Shown piece after piece: positions 32,823-44,720 of a stretch of DNA of 64,000 bases (the first letter of the stretch is position 1; each line of letters starts with the position of its first letter). The DNA comes from Chlorops oryzae (lineage: Eukaryota > Arthropoda > Insecta > Diptera > Chloropidae). The DNA is taken from NCBI GenBank assembly GCA_020466095.1, contig CM035808.1, forward strand, positions 25,995,508 through 26,059,507, given 5' to 3'. A program made the position numbers and the translations under genes. The notes beneath the pieces were generated by a model. It was given only the letters and a program-made list of their open reading frames with translations, had not been told where the DNA came from and ran no database searches.

Positions 32823-34360
32823 CCCAAATAGACAAAATACAACATATTCGCATCATCTTGACATCATGCATGAACAAACGATGCTGAAAGTATGTGTTGC
32901 TTATGAGGGACAAAATGTGCTCAACTTGAGAGCAAATTATGATTTCAGTATATGTTTACATATTGACCTCATACTCATATTATTCATTATTCATGTCATG
33001 ATATGAGATCGTGCAATGAAGTCAATTTGATGTAGTTTTGAAAACATATTTTGAGGACTAGAATTGTTATCAAATTGTGGACAATTTTCATGCATCCCTT
33101 GAAATCATTGTATGAATATCATAGCTGTCTATTTGGGTGATCAATCTTTAAAAACTGAGCTGTTTGACGAGAATACCAAATTTTTTTTTTTTCAGTTTTG
33201 GTGTGAAAAAATAAAAACGAGATTTAATAACCCAAATAGACAAAATACAACATATTCGCATCATCTTAACATCATGCATGAACAAACGATGCTGAAAGTA
33301 TGTGTTGCTTATGAGGGACAAAATGTGCTCAACTTGAGAGCAAATTATGATTTCAGTATATGTTTACATATTGACCTCATACTCATATTATTCATTATTC
33401 ATGTCATGATATGAGATCGTGCAATGAAGTCAATTTGATGTAGTTTTGAAAACATATTTTGAGGACTAGAATTGTTATCAAATTGTGGACAATTTTCATG
33501 CATCCCTTGAAATCATTGTATGAATATCATAGCTGTCTATTTGGGTGATCAATCTTTAAAAACTGAGCTGTTTGACGAGAATACCAAATTTTTTTTTTTC
33601 AGTTTTGGTGTGAAAAAATAAAAACGAGATTTAATAACCCAAATAGACAAAATACAACATATTCGCATCATCTTAACATCATGCATGAACAAACGATGCT
33701 GAAAGTATGTGTTGCTTATGAGGGACAAAATGTGCTCAACTTGAGAGCAAATTATGATTTCAGTATATGTTTACATATTGACCTCATACTCATATTATTC
33801 ATTATTCATGTCATGATATGAGATCGTGCAATGAAGTCAATTTGATGTAGTTTTGAAAACATATTTTGAGGACTAGAATTGTTATCAAATTGTGGACAAT
33901 TTTCATGCATCCCTTGAAATCATTGTATGAATATCATAGCTGTCTATTTGGGTGATCAATCTTTAAAAACTGAGCTGTTTGACGAGAATACCAAATTTTT
34001 TTTTTTTCAGTTTTGGTGTGAAAAAATAAAAACGAGATTTAATAACCCAAATAGACAAAATACAACATATTCGCATCATCTTAACATCATGCATGAACAA
34101 ACGATGCTGAAAGTATGTGTTGCTTATGAGGGACAAAATGTGCTCAACTTGAGAGCAAATTATGATTTCAGTATATGTTTACATATTGACCTCATACTCA
34201 TATTATTCATTATTCATGTCATGATATGAGATCGTGCAATGAAGTCAATTTGATGTAGTTTTGAAAACATATTTTGAGGACTAGAATTGTTATCAAATTG
34301 TCGACAATTTTCATGCATCCCTTGAAATCATTGTATGAATATCATAGCTGTCTATTTGGG
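32823..34360. mobile_element. Tandem array of four 315-bp MITE units with ~92-bp spacers
   Basis: Units at 32823-33137, 33231-33545, 33638-33952 and 34046-34360 each begin CCCAAATAGACA and end TGTCTATTTGGG, perfect 12-base inverted ends. The 92-93-base spacers (TGATCAATCTTTAAAAACTG ... AACGAGATTTAATAA) are the same three times apart from T-run length. The repeat period is 407-408 bases. Units are almost identical. The 100-residue frames repeated in each unit have no family match and are by-products. Confidence 0.92.
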
Positions 34361-35300
34361 AACTTTCTGCTTAAATCTGTGTGTGCTTTAGATCATTGAA
34401 AATCCTTAAGCGGAATTTTCTCTTCGTCTAAATTAATAGAAGTAAGGAAAAATATTTTTTAGAATCGTTCATTCTCTTCAATTACGTTATTTGAATTTAT
34501 TACTTTTACATATTTTGCAGCTTGAGAATTTCAAATGATGTAACATTAACACGTAGCAATGTTATTGTCTATGCGGGCAAGTCGTCTTTTCATCTTTGTC
34601 CATCTGAGTTTTCAATGGAATTTTCGAGTCAGCCAATGTATTTTCAATTATTTAATAATTCAACATCTCGGCCTCTTGGTCTATTGTCTTGAGATTGTAT
34701 GTCCATATAAGTGAGTGAGTATGTTGACATCTGAGTTAAACAAGAATTCCACATGCCTGTCCATCAAAGGCAGTTATTGTTTGCATTCTAATGAACACGT
34801 CATGGCCCAGGCCTGCATGAAATTTGTGCTCGAATTGTTTCTGGTCTCGTTATTGTGATGACTTGAATAGGGTTGGTTTCTGTTCAATTTTCATGGAAAT
34901 TAACGCTTGACAAGTCAAAATGCATCAAATTGGACATTCAAATTGGACAGAATGAGAATTCAAGCAAATAATTGAAAAGGATCTTTAGCTAAGGAAAATG
35001 CATCAAGACAAAGTGTTTAAGTAAATTAAACGGATATACCTATTTATTCAATTTTTGAGAAATTTTTCGTCTTATTCGGATTGATTTTTACTATGAAGAT
35101 CCCCTAAAATCTGTCGAAATATATCTACTCAAGTGTTAATTACTTTTTCTCAAAACAAAAATCTGATGGTCTGAGTCATTTGAGATATGTTTTGACTGAT
35201 TATGTCCTGGAAGGTTGTTTGTTTTGTCGGTTTATGTAACTTCTATTCTTCTCTAAAATGGCTAAGATTTCAATCAAATCAGATCACAGATTTATTCGAG
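34361..35300. other. AT-rich DNA, no gene recognised
   Basis: Nothing beyond unique AT-rich sequence is seen between the MITE array and the long inverted-repeat element. Confidence 0.55.
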
Positions 35301-35309
35301 ATTGAACAC

Positions 35310-37327
35310 TAGGGTGGGTCGTTCTTATATGAAAAAAAAAAAAAGTTGTATGATCGCGTTGGAATAGTAAAATTATGTTTCCTTATGTATAAAAAATAAT
35401 TTTGTGTAAAAAAAAATTCAAAATAAGCTGCATCTTCATACCGCGCAAGCGGATTGAAAGCTGGAAAAACAAATTTATATGAGATTTTTCCGACTTCAAT
35501 GATAAAATTTAGAATTTCTCAGCTTTAATCTCATTTTTTAAATACATTATGTTCCCAGATATTTTTGGTCATAAAACTATCTTTCAAAGGAAAGCAACGA
35601 AACTACGATCGACCAAAATTTTACGGAGATATGGTCGAAGAAACTCAGACCTGAGGAAATTGCTCCAAGACATGCCAAAAATGTGTTCGAACCTATCAAT
35701 TTTGTAACCATTTGGAAGAAGGCATATTGCCATTTCAAAAAAAACTTACTTGAAGTAAATCGGTTATTTCATAAGGTTGTTATAACAATTTATATATTTA
35801 TCTATTTATCGGTTTCATTTCAGAACGTGTCCTGAAAAAAAAGTCCATGAAAGTTTAAAATCCTTCTACTTGAGCTCGAACAGGAAAAAACAACGCTCAA
35901 TTACGATTATAGATTTTTTAAATCGGTTCACAGAAACCAAAGTTACACGGCTTTGAAATTGGACAATTTATTATTTGTTAAATCCTGTGTTAGTTAAAAA
36001 AAAATGCCGAAAAGTATACTACATTTTTTTTTTGATTCGATAATGAGCTCATGTTTGGGAAAAATATATAGCAAAGTCAACTTACTTCAACTTTAAACCG
36101 CTTGGGAGGCTCAAAAATTCAGCATTGCTTGATTTTTTTAATCAATAAGTATTAATTCAATACTCTTGTAAATTGTGGATGTAGGAGGCATTTCTCCAAA
36201 CCAACCCTCTAGCTACGCCCGCTTTTTAAAATTTTGTAAATAAGCTCAAACTGAAAATTTAATCAAAATATCAAAAATATACAAACAGATCAGTTTTCGT
36301 GATTTTCATAACAGACGCTTGTACTGGAGGGATCCCTAAAAACAATCCGATCAAGCCCATTTCTCGAACATGTTCTTGTTCATAGCTCCCCAAATCTCCA
36401 TACTTTTAGTCAAGATTGCTCAACTCCTTCGATAAGAAAACTGTAACAGACCGATATGGCTAAATGGAAACTCCTGGTGATATTAACCATTCTATATAAT
36501 TTTTTTTTAAGTCTATCTCGAGTACGGACGAAAAAATGCCATATACCCTCGACACAGAGTTTGTCGGGTATGACTTTGCTATATATTTTTCCCAAACATG
36601 AGCTCATTATCGAATCAAAAAAAAAATGTAGTATACTTTTCGGCATTTTTTTTTAACTAACACAGGATTTAACAAATAATAAATTGTCCAATTTCAAAGC
36701 CGTGTAACTTTGGTTTCTGTGAACCGATTTAAAAAATCTATAATCGTAATTGAGCGTTGTTTTTTCCTGTTCGAGCTCAAGTAGAAGGATTTTAAACTTT
36801 CATGGACTTTTTTTTCAGGACACGTTCTGAAATGAAACCGATAAATAGATAAATATATAAATTGTTATAACAACCTTATGAAATAACCGATTTACTTCAA
36901 GTAAGTTTTTTTTGAAATGGCAATATGCCTTCTTCCAAATGGTTACAAAATTGATAGGTTCGAACACATTTTTGGCATGTCTTGGAGCAATTTCCTTAGG
37001 TCTGAGTTTCTTCGACCATATCTCCGTAAAATTTTGGTCGATCGTAGTTTCGTTGCTTTCCTTTGAAAGATAGTTTTATGATCAAAAATATCTGGGAACA
37101 TAATGTATTTAAAAAATGAGATTAAAGCTGAGAAATTCTAAATTTTATCATTGAAGTCGGAAAAATCTCATATAAATTTGTTTTTCCAGCTTTCAATCCG
37201 CTTGCGCGGTATGAAGATGCAGCTTATTTTGAATTTTTTTTTACACAAAATTATTTTTTATACATAAGGAAACATAATTTTACTATTCCAACGCGATCAT
37301 ACAACTTTCGTAAAAACGACCCAGCCT
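35310..37327. mobile_element. Long inverted-repeat (foldback-like) element, 2.0 kb
   Basis: The left arm (35311-36079) and right arm (36571-37327) are inverted copies of about 760 bases, about 99% alike over the parts compared by eye. Ends are AGGGTGGGTCGTT and AACGACCCAGCCT. The 9-base word ATTGAACAC flanks both sides (35301-35309 and 37328-37336), a likely target-site duplication. The 491-base loop holds an older fragment of a family B INE-1-like element. No transposase frame is present. Long ends and a 9-base duplication suit a foldback or Mutator-like source; the class is inference. A transcript through it would fold into a very long hairpin. Confidence 0.85.
36170..36569 (-). mobile_element. 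Degraded INE-1-like family B fragment in the foldback loop
   Basis: Read on the minus strand it begins TACCCGACAAACTCTGTGTC and GAGGGTATAT, then follows family B through CTTATCGAAGGAGTTGAGCA and the GGGCGTAGC motif, with many substitutions, and lacks the 3' hairpin end. It is much more diverged than the two arms around it. Confidence 0.75.
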
Positions 37328-37336
37328 ATTGAACAC

Positions 37337-40300
37337 GCTTTTCACCCCCGAACTGGGCGCCGAATTTCAAGTTATTCATTCGTCCCTTGCATGTATTTCC
37401 ATTGAGTGTTCTTGTATGTTTGTTTCTAATCTATATTTCTGCCTTCTTAATCCAATGTCTGCCAGTTAAAGTTTGAACTATGCTCTCATTATCTTATATT
37501 CTCTTGGAATAATTTGTTTGTAAAAATCAGTTCAATATTATAAATGACGATTCCATGATGTATCTTATTTGGAGGTTCTTTTTATCGCTTCGAATACGGC
37601 TTATCTTCAAGGCAAAGGTCTATTTGCAATATTAAAATTAATTACCTTCTTTCAGAGAAAAAAAACTCATGAGCTATTTACTTATTCTTCTATTTCTGCT
37701 ATCCTGGGTTCCCAGTGAATCATATGGTTACTTTGCTTACTTTAATCTTGTAATCATAACCCACACTAAGATTCATTCTACTCCTCCATTTTGGGGCTTT
37801 CTCGATACCTCCTTTTTACTGAAGCCATATTCTAAGAATTGACAGTCAATTGAGTCAACACTTAGATACTTTTTCTTCCTGATCATTCGAATTTTTACAG
37901 CACTTTTATATATTTAAAGAAAATTTGTTGGCATACTTTAACCTATGCCACACTTATCGTATCAATATAGTAATAGGATCTGGCTTACAAAAACCAAAAA
38001 TAATTTGCTTCGATTTCAGTAAATTTCTTACACTTCTTCTTAGTCACTTATAGATTTGAGAACTCTTAGACAATTTTATTTAAAAGAGCTTCGAGTCTAT
38101 ATAAAGTAAATATAGATTCAGTTACATCTTCCCTTAAATAGCATCTTCGTCTTGGAGAAAATTCATTTAAACCTAAATAAAATTTCCATTCGTAAAGCAT
38201 GTACTTTCTCTATCTCAAAATTCAGACACTTACGGTGTTACTTTCTCAGGAATGGCCTTAAGCGCTTCCACGTGTTGCTTCTCCCTCTCTCTCTCTCTCT
38301 CACTCAACTTTTAACGCAGCAAAATTCAATATAAAATATTCACACCGAAGAAAGCAATCTCATAAAATGTGAAGTTATTTTACGACCATTTTAGTGGAAA
38401 TAAAAAAGCGATCACGAATTCATTTTACATTCGAATGTAGCATCCTGAAATAATACTAAGCGGAAAAAGAGAGAAAAAGAAAAATACCCTCACAACATTT
38501 TACGGCCACCGCAAACAGTACAAGAAAACGAAACGAAGAATATTTTTCGGCCAACAGTGCGAACGTCCGACCGACATTTATGGCCAACGTGCGGCAATAA
38601 AAACAACTTTTATGCGAAAATCACAATTCAATATTTGTAAAAGGATTTCATATTTTCAAGGTCCAAATATTCGAACTCATAAATGTACGCACAATTCACA
38701 AGAAGGGCGGCTCAGGCTCCATCGGAGCATATTGAAATGCTCGAATGCAAGAGACTCCTTAAAGCAATTACGCGCTTGAGGATTGGAGGACCCATTTTGG
38801 GTATTTTCATAGTAGCCCTAAAAGTCGTTAAATTTTTATATTGAATATATATGATAAAAAAGGAATTTTCGTTTTTATCTTGAAGAAAACAGTTTTATGC
38901 CGAGAAAAGTTGTGAAAGCACATATAAATGTTAACATCAAATATGGAATTTTTTGATGAAGTTTGTTCATGAACATTGTGCCTTGGAAGTGGTTTAAAGA
39001 GCTACTTTTCGGTTTCTCACTTTTTTTTTATATTTTTTTTTTTTGTATTGCCAAAAATTCATTCTTGATTTTGAAACTCACGATTGAATTTTGTTCCATT
39101 GATGAAAATATTATGGCTAAGGTGGGCTGGCTGGCTTTCAAATCCAGTGAAATGTTTGACTCTTAATGGAAAAGAAGAGAATTCGCCAGCGGATTCTTTA
39201 AGCCGATTTGTATTAAGTCAACACTATTCCCTCCAGTCTGTGAGAGAATATAAGATTCAGACATGTCGAACTCTGAGGCACTAGCGATATTTAATTTAGT
39301 CCTATGCAGCTCCAAATGTACGTGTATGTGCGCCCCATTTTCAGCTATGTCCATTCAATCGAATACAAAACAAACATTCTGGATTTTCGCAAAAGAATTT
39401 CGCAACAAAAAGTTCCTTGGGCCTCTGGTTTATCCTATCACAAAATAATTTTTTTTAAGATTTTTATTTTTCCGCATCGGCAAAGGCGGTTTTTTTTAAT
39501 ATTTTTTTTTTTACTGTTATTGCCATTGGTCACGTACAATTTCCTATGATAATGTCTGATTTGGTTGCTTGAGAATTGAGTGAAATTGAAATTGATGCTT
39601 CATCCATGCTTTAATGGCTTTAAAGGCGGCTGTTCGAACTTCTAATGCCCGCAAGACCAGAGCCTTGTTACAGAAAGGGTTTTCCATGAAAATTGCTATG
39701 GCGGAATTTTCTAAAAAAAAAATTCTTTCCTAAATAACGAATATTTTATACGATATCCTTGTTGATACGGCACACAAAACCGAATTTTGATAAACTCATC
39801 TCAAAAATGCATATTCGTTGGAAATTTTCGGCAAATTGTCAATTTCACTTTACCATGTGTCATGGCGAAAAACATTTCTGATATTCAATTAGATGGAAAT
39901 TGCGAAATTTCCGGCAATACAACATTCCGCCGTAGCCGCATGTGAGTAAATTCATGTTGTTTGCGGTTGCAGCAGCATTTTGCATATCGACAGCAATCCG
40001 CATGCTTGTTCGGTCTCAGATTTTTGTATTTCGATGGCTCAGCACAAGCGAATCCAAAGTTCAGTTGAATAAAATTTCATTCCGATTTACCAATTTCCGC
40101 TGCAACGAGCAAAAAAGAAAGAAAGAAAAAAAAAAACAGAAAAGTAAGTAACAATTTTCCTATTAGATTCCTCACCGTGCCCGGCATTGTTGTTCATGTG
40201 AAGACAGTTTTTAAAGCATACTTTTAGGGATATCCTGAATAATTTTTATTTCATAAGCTGCAGGAAAACTTTTTGAGAGCTTCTTCGAATATTTGTTTGG

Positions 40301-41491
40301 AATTTTTTTGGAATTAAAAAAAAAAAAAAATTTATGAAGCAGCGAAGAGTCAAACGCACCCACAAATATTTTTTTATCTCGAAAAAGCAATGAACGGAGG
40401 CGAAATTGATAAAACCCTGACTAGAATGATATTCGAATTGAGTTTTTGCGTTGTCACTGATATTTTCCGCTGATGATGACATTGATAATGATGCCAATCC
40501 TTTGGATGCATCTGATACTCATGTTGGAGGAAATCGAAGCTGATATTGCTACACAAAAAATTTATAATCCTCGACAGAAACATCGATTGCAGTCCTTTTT
40601 TTTTGCTTTTTCAAATCTCGAATATATTGATTTCGGGTTTGTTGAATCTGTGTGCCTTTCAATATTATTTCGATGGGTAATGTTTGGAAATATTTCGCTG
40701 GATTTTATATTTTCTCTTTTGAATGGACTCAAATAAATAAATAAATGAGAGTAATATAAGAGTTACCATTTACAAAAAGGAAAGGGTATAGCACTATAAA
40801 CATAGTGATTCGGCCCAGAAGTCGATTTCAACTTTAGCTGATTTACTGTTTAGGTCTATCTCTTATAGTCCTTGAATATCCTTGAAAAATAGTTTTTTAG
40901 AGCAATTTTTAAAAAATCATATCTAAGACAATTATAAAGATAGAATGTTCATTCAAAAGGCCAATAAATAGAAAATTACTCAGAAAATATTACAAAAATA
41001 TTTTTCAGGCAATTTTGCTAAAACCAATACATGCTCACGTGGAAGGATATTTTTCCATGGCAATTTTTTGGTTGTTCGAGGTATGCTACTATCTTAATTA
41101 AAATTCTCGAAAATAGAGTTTTATACCAAGATTAAGTTTCAATTCACGCTCAGACGGGTGCAACATCCTTAAAAATGGTAAGTTAAAAAAAATGTTGCAT
41201 ACTTCTCGGGTATACCTGTGATTGATATGCATCAATATGATTTTTCCGCATAGCCATATCAGGTGAATTTGTGTAACAAACAACAAAGAAGAGTAAAAAA
41301 TTGCTTAATACTTCAGAAAAATCTAACCACAGTCCAAATATTCCCTAATTCCAATGAAAAGTCTAACCCAAATAAAAATTGAAAAACAACTAATCTATGA
41401 AATATGCAAACAAAGCAATAAAACCCGAAAGTTAACCAAATCGATCTACCTGTCTACCTGAAACTGGAGAAGAATTCACCCCTCCATTTTT
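37337..41491. other. Intergenic or intronic DNA, no gene recognised
   Basis: Only short chance frames. A CT run (TCCCTCTCTCTCTCTCTC) lies at about 38282-38303 and poly(T) runs near 39020-39050 and 39490-39515. Confidence 0.55.
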
Positions 41492-42580
41492 AAACAAGTA
41501 AGAAAGCTAAAGTCGGTCAAGCCCGACTTTGAAATACCCAGCGTCCCGACATTATGAGCGCACTATGTTTTGCTTCTCTATTTGTGGGCGTGGCAGTGGG
41601 AAGGCAACATAAATTATTTCCCTACACCTTTCATTCGCCTTGGTGACCCTATGTTGCGAATTTGAAGCTTCTACGCCTTTTACTTCGGAAGTTACGAAAA
41701 ATCTTTATTTGTGGGTGTGGCAGTGGGCGGGGCAAAAAAAATTTTTTTCCTACACCTTTCATTCGCCTTGGTGAACCTATGTTGCGAATTCGAAGCTTCT
41801 ACGCCTTTTACTTCGGAAGTTACGAAAAATCTTCATTTGTGGGCGTGGCAGTGGGCGGGCCGCATAAAATTTTTTCCTACACCCTTCATTCGCCCTGGTG
41901 AACCTATGTTGCGAATTTGAAGCTTCTACGCCTTTTACTTCGGAAGTTATGAAATTTCTCTATTTGTGGGCGTGGCAGTGGGCGGGCTACATAAATTTTT
42001 AATCCTACACCTTTCATTTGCCTTGGTCAACCTATGCTGCGAATTTGAAGCTTCTACGCCGTTTACTTCGGAAGTTACGATAAGACCTTATTTTTGGGTT
42101 TATTTGTGGGCGTGGCTCGAGGAAGGCGGCGTCCATTTTTTGCCAAAAAATGTCCCTTTTCGTAGTTTACCAGCACACCAAATATCAATGGAATGTGTTG
42201 AGTGGTTCGCAAGTTACAAGCATTTTATTGAAAACACAATAAATTAATTTGTGGGCGTGGCAGTGGGCGGATGTCTCCCATTTTTACTTAGGATCATACT
42301 CGGATCCCGATATACCTGTGTGCCAAATTTCGACTTGATTGGTCCAGCCGTTTCGGAGGAGATCCGACCACGGACGGACGGAAACAGACGACAGACGGAC
42401 AGACGGACAGACGGACAGACGGACAACGGACGGACGGACGACAGACGGACATGTCTAAATCGATTCAGTTTTTGATCCTGATCATTTCTATATATATTTT
42501 TCTATATCTCCGGAGCTTAATTCTCCCTGTTACAAGATTTGCACAAAACTAATATACCCCGCTTACGCTGGGTATAAAAA
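41492..42580 (-). mobile_element. INE-1/DINE-1-like element, family A copy 2
   Basis: Same ends as 556-1849: AAACAAGTAAGAAAGCTAAA plus the GTCGGTCAAGCCCGAC hairpin on the left, TATACCCCGCTTACGCTGGGTATAAAAA on the right as stem. It has four internal ~128-bp tandem units rather than six, and a longer GGAC/AGAC microsatellite (about 42371-42450). Confidence 0.85.
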
Positions 42581-42683
42581 ATGCTAGGATTATTTAATTT
42601 TCCTCACTGTCTGAATTTATTACAACTGTGATTTCAGTTTCATCAAAAATGTTTGTTTTTCCATATTAGGCTCTCCCGCAAAA

Positions 42684-42750
42684 AAAACGCCCTTTTAGAG
42701 CTCCTCTCCTGTCTTCAGGAGCGCCATGCGAACTTTTTTGGTTGGCTGAT
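42684..42750. repeat. Fragment related to the CCCAGCCA-ended MITE
   Basis: CTTTTAGAGCTCCTCTCCTG and CTTTTTTGGTTGGCTG resemble the right part of the element at 17766-18196. Only one end is recognisable. Confidence 0.45.
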
Positions 42751-44618
42751 TATGAATGCCTTCATAAGTATGCAATTATATTTTCGAAATTTAGCTTTAG
42801 TAATTAAGTAGAATATAAAATGTAAGCAACGTTTTAATAATCTATTCATTATTGGAGGCATTGCATAAAAAATACCTTTATTTTAGTTATTTTAAGATCC
42901 CGCTAACATAGAACACGCCCCTCGCATTCAATCTCATGAGCAATTAATGACGTATCAAGTAGTTACACACGACTACGTGAAATGGCATTAAGCTCTTGCG
43001 GGTTCAAGCGTGACATGAGCAAGAGCACAATAATCAAATTATTCAAACACATTAACAAGCGCTTAAATCTAACACGAGCGACACGGTCATAGCGGCGATA
43101 CAAAGTACACGAACACGAATACGAACACGAACAGCAGCGCAAGCAAAGATACAATTTAAGCATACAGGAACGATAAAATCGTAATTGACAGTTACTAGTA
43201 GATACTCGTATCTATTGGAAACAAAACTTGCCACAGTACCGCAGCAAAGGCGATAGATTGCGATGGGTGCTGAGTGCTTTTAAGTTCGATGTACTGAAGT
43301 GTGAACCGCGAAAGTAGAGAGCACGAGTAAGTAACGGAACCACGCTCAATGTTGTGGCATTGCATGATATTGTCGTTCGACTAATTACTGAAATAAATTT
43401 ATTTGCTTATGCATGCATGCCCTCACATGCGTGATATTATCTAGGTGCTCTCTGATAGAATTTTGTAGTTTAAGTAATGAGAGCCCTTAATTGATCGCAC
43501 AGGAGTGGCAGTGGATGTAAGGAAAAGAGTACAAAGGCTTTTTCCTACGCTGGGAAAAGAGGTGGCAAATGTGGTAGTGAAATCTTATATAAGTATTTGC
43601 AAATTTATTAGGAGAATGCTAGTATTTAAGGTTTGGGGCAAGATATTCAAAGAACTCTCGTATAGAAGAGGGATGAGATAAGGGAAAATTAATGCTCAAA
43701 GAGTTTCAATGATTAAAGAAGGCTCTGATATAGCTTTGTATGCAGGTTAGGATTGACTGTAGCATAAGTCGAGCTTTTAAAAAGTTAGTTTTTAGCATGT
43801 TTCCCGTTAGAATTAACTTAGTGAACTAACTATTTGGATTAGAGTCTGCTTAGTATCTGAATTAAATCTAATTCATATATTGAATGTTTATGTTTAGAAT
43901 AAGAAAGGCTTTGACTTATCCTTGGCCTGACTGTGGCAAGCATCTTGGAAACTTTTACCTAAGAGGATAAAAACCAGAAATTGTCAAATATACCGACCTT
44001 TGGCTTTTACTTGCAGCTTTCCAGCGTCTTATTACACAGTGCGACACGATTTTGTAAACAAAATTTTTACGACTGTTTATGAAAGTGCTCGTTGAGTATA
44101 ACAACGCCTCATACTCAGTTTTGTCAAGTCACCTCTACTTTTTTTTAAAAAGACTTCAAAAAGTGGGGCCGAGAATTAAATTACTCATTTACTTATGGCT
44201 ATATCTCGTAATCCGTTCAATATTTTAAATTTCTATCTATCATAATTCATGGCTATCAACTCATTTTAAATACTTTGAGTACAAACCGACCCGAAAAAAC
44301 TCTATCTAGTAAGTAAAAATTGCAAAAATTCCTAAAATTTTACGTGTATTTTATCATATTTTATTTTGTATGGCCTATAGCTCCCAAGGCGATAAAAATT
44401 TTTTCAAAATTTTTGATGCAAATATAGAAAGACTATAACTTAACAACTTCCTCATATACACGAACTGCATCCGAGCACTACTTGATGCCGTTTTTGCCGC
44501 TGCAAAGTTGAATAATTTTTACCAAAAATCGGAAGAAAACACCCAGTCACCCTTTGGGTATGCAAAAAAATTTTCTATCCAAAGCAAATGGTTCAGAACC
44601 GCGAAAAGAATTTCTAAT
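42751..44618. other. AT-rich DNA, no gene recognised
   Basis: A GAACAC/GAATAC-type simple repeat lies at about 43107-43135. No domain was recognised in the short frames. Confidence 0.5.
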
Positions 44619-44720
44619 CAGTGTTACACTGTTTTTTCCTGTATAATCTCCCAAGGAAAAACTTCTTGAATCCCTTTTTGACTTGGAAGATTATCCAGAA
44701 AAGAAAACAGTGCAACACTG
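44619..44720. repeat. Short palindromic MITE-like element
   Basis: CAGTGTTACACTGTTTTTTC and TATAATCTCCCAAG on the left are inverted relative to CTTGGAAGATTATCC and GAAAACAGTGCAACACTG on the right; about 102 bases in all. CAGTGTTGCA-type ends recall hAT elements, which is inference. Confidence 0.65.

Noticed and set aside
32823..34360. CRISPR-like or gene array (same 100-residue frame in several units)
   Set aside because: Units are 315 bp with inverted ends, the genome is eukaryotic, and the frame has no recognisable family and varies with unit boundaries.
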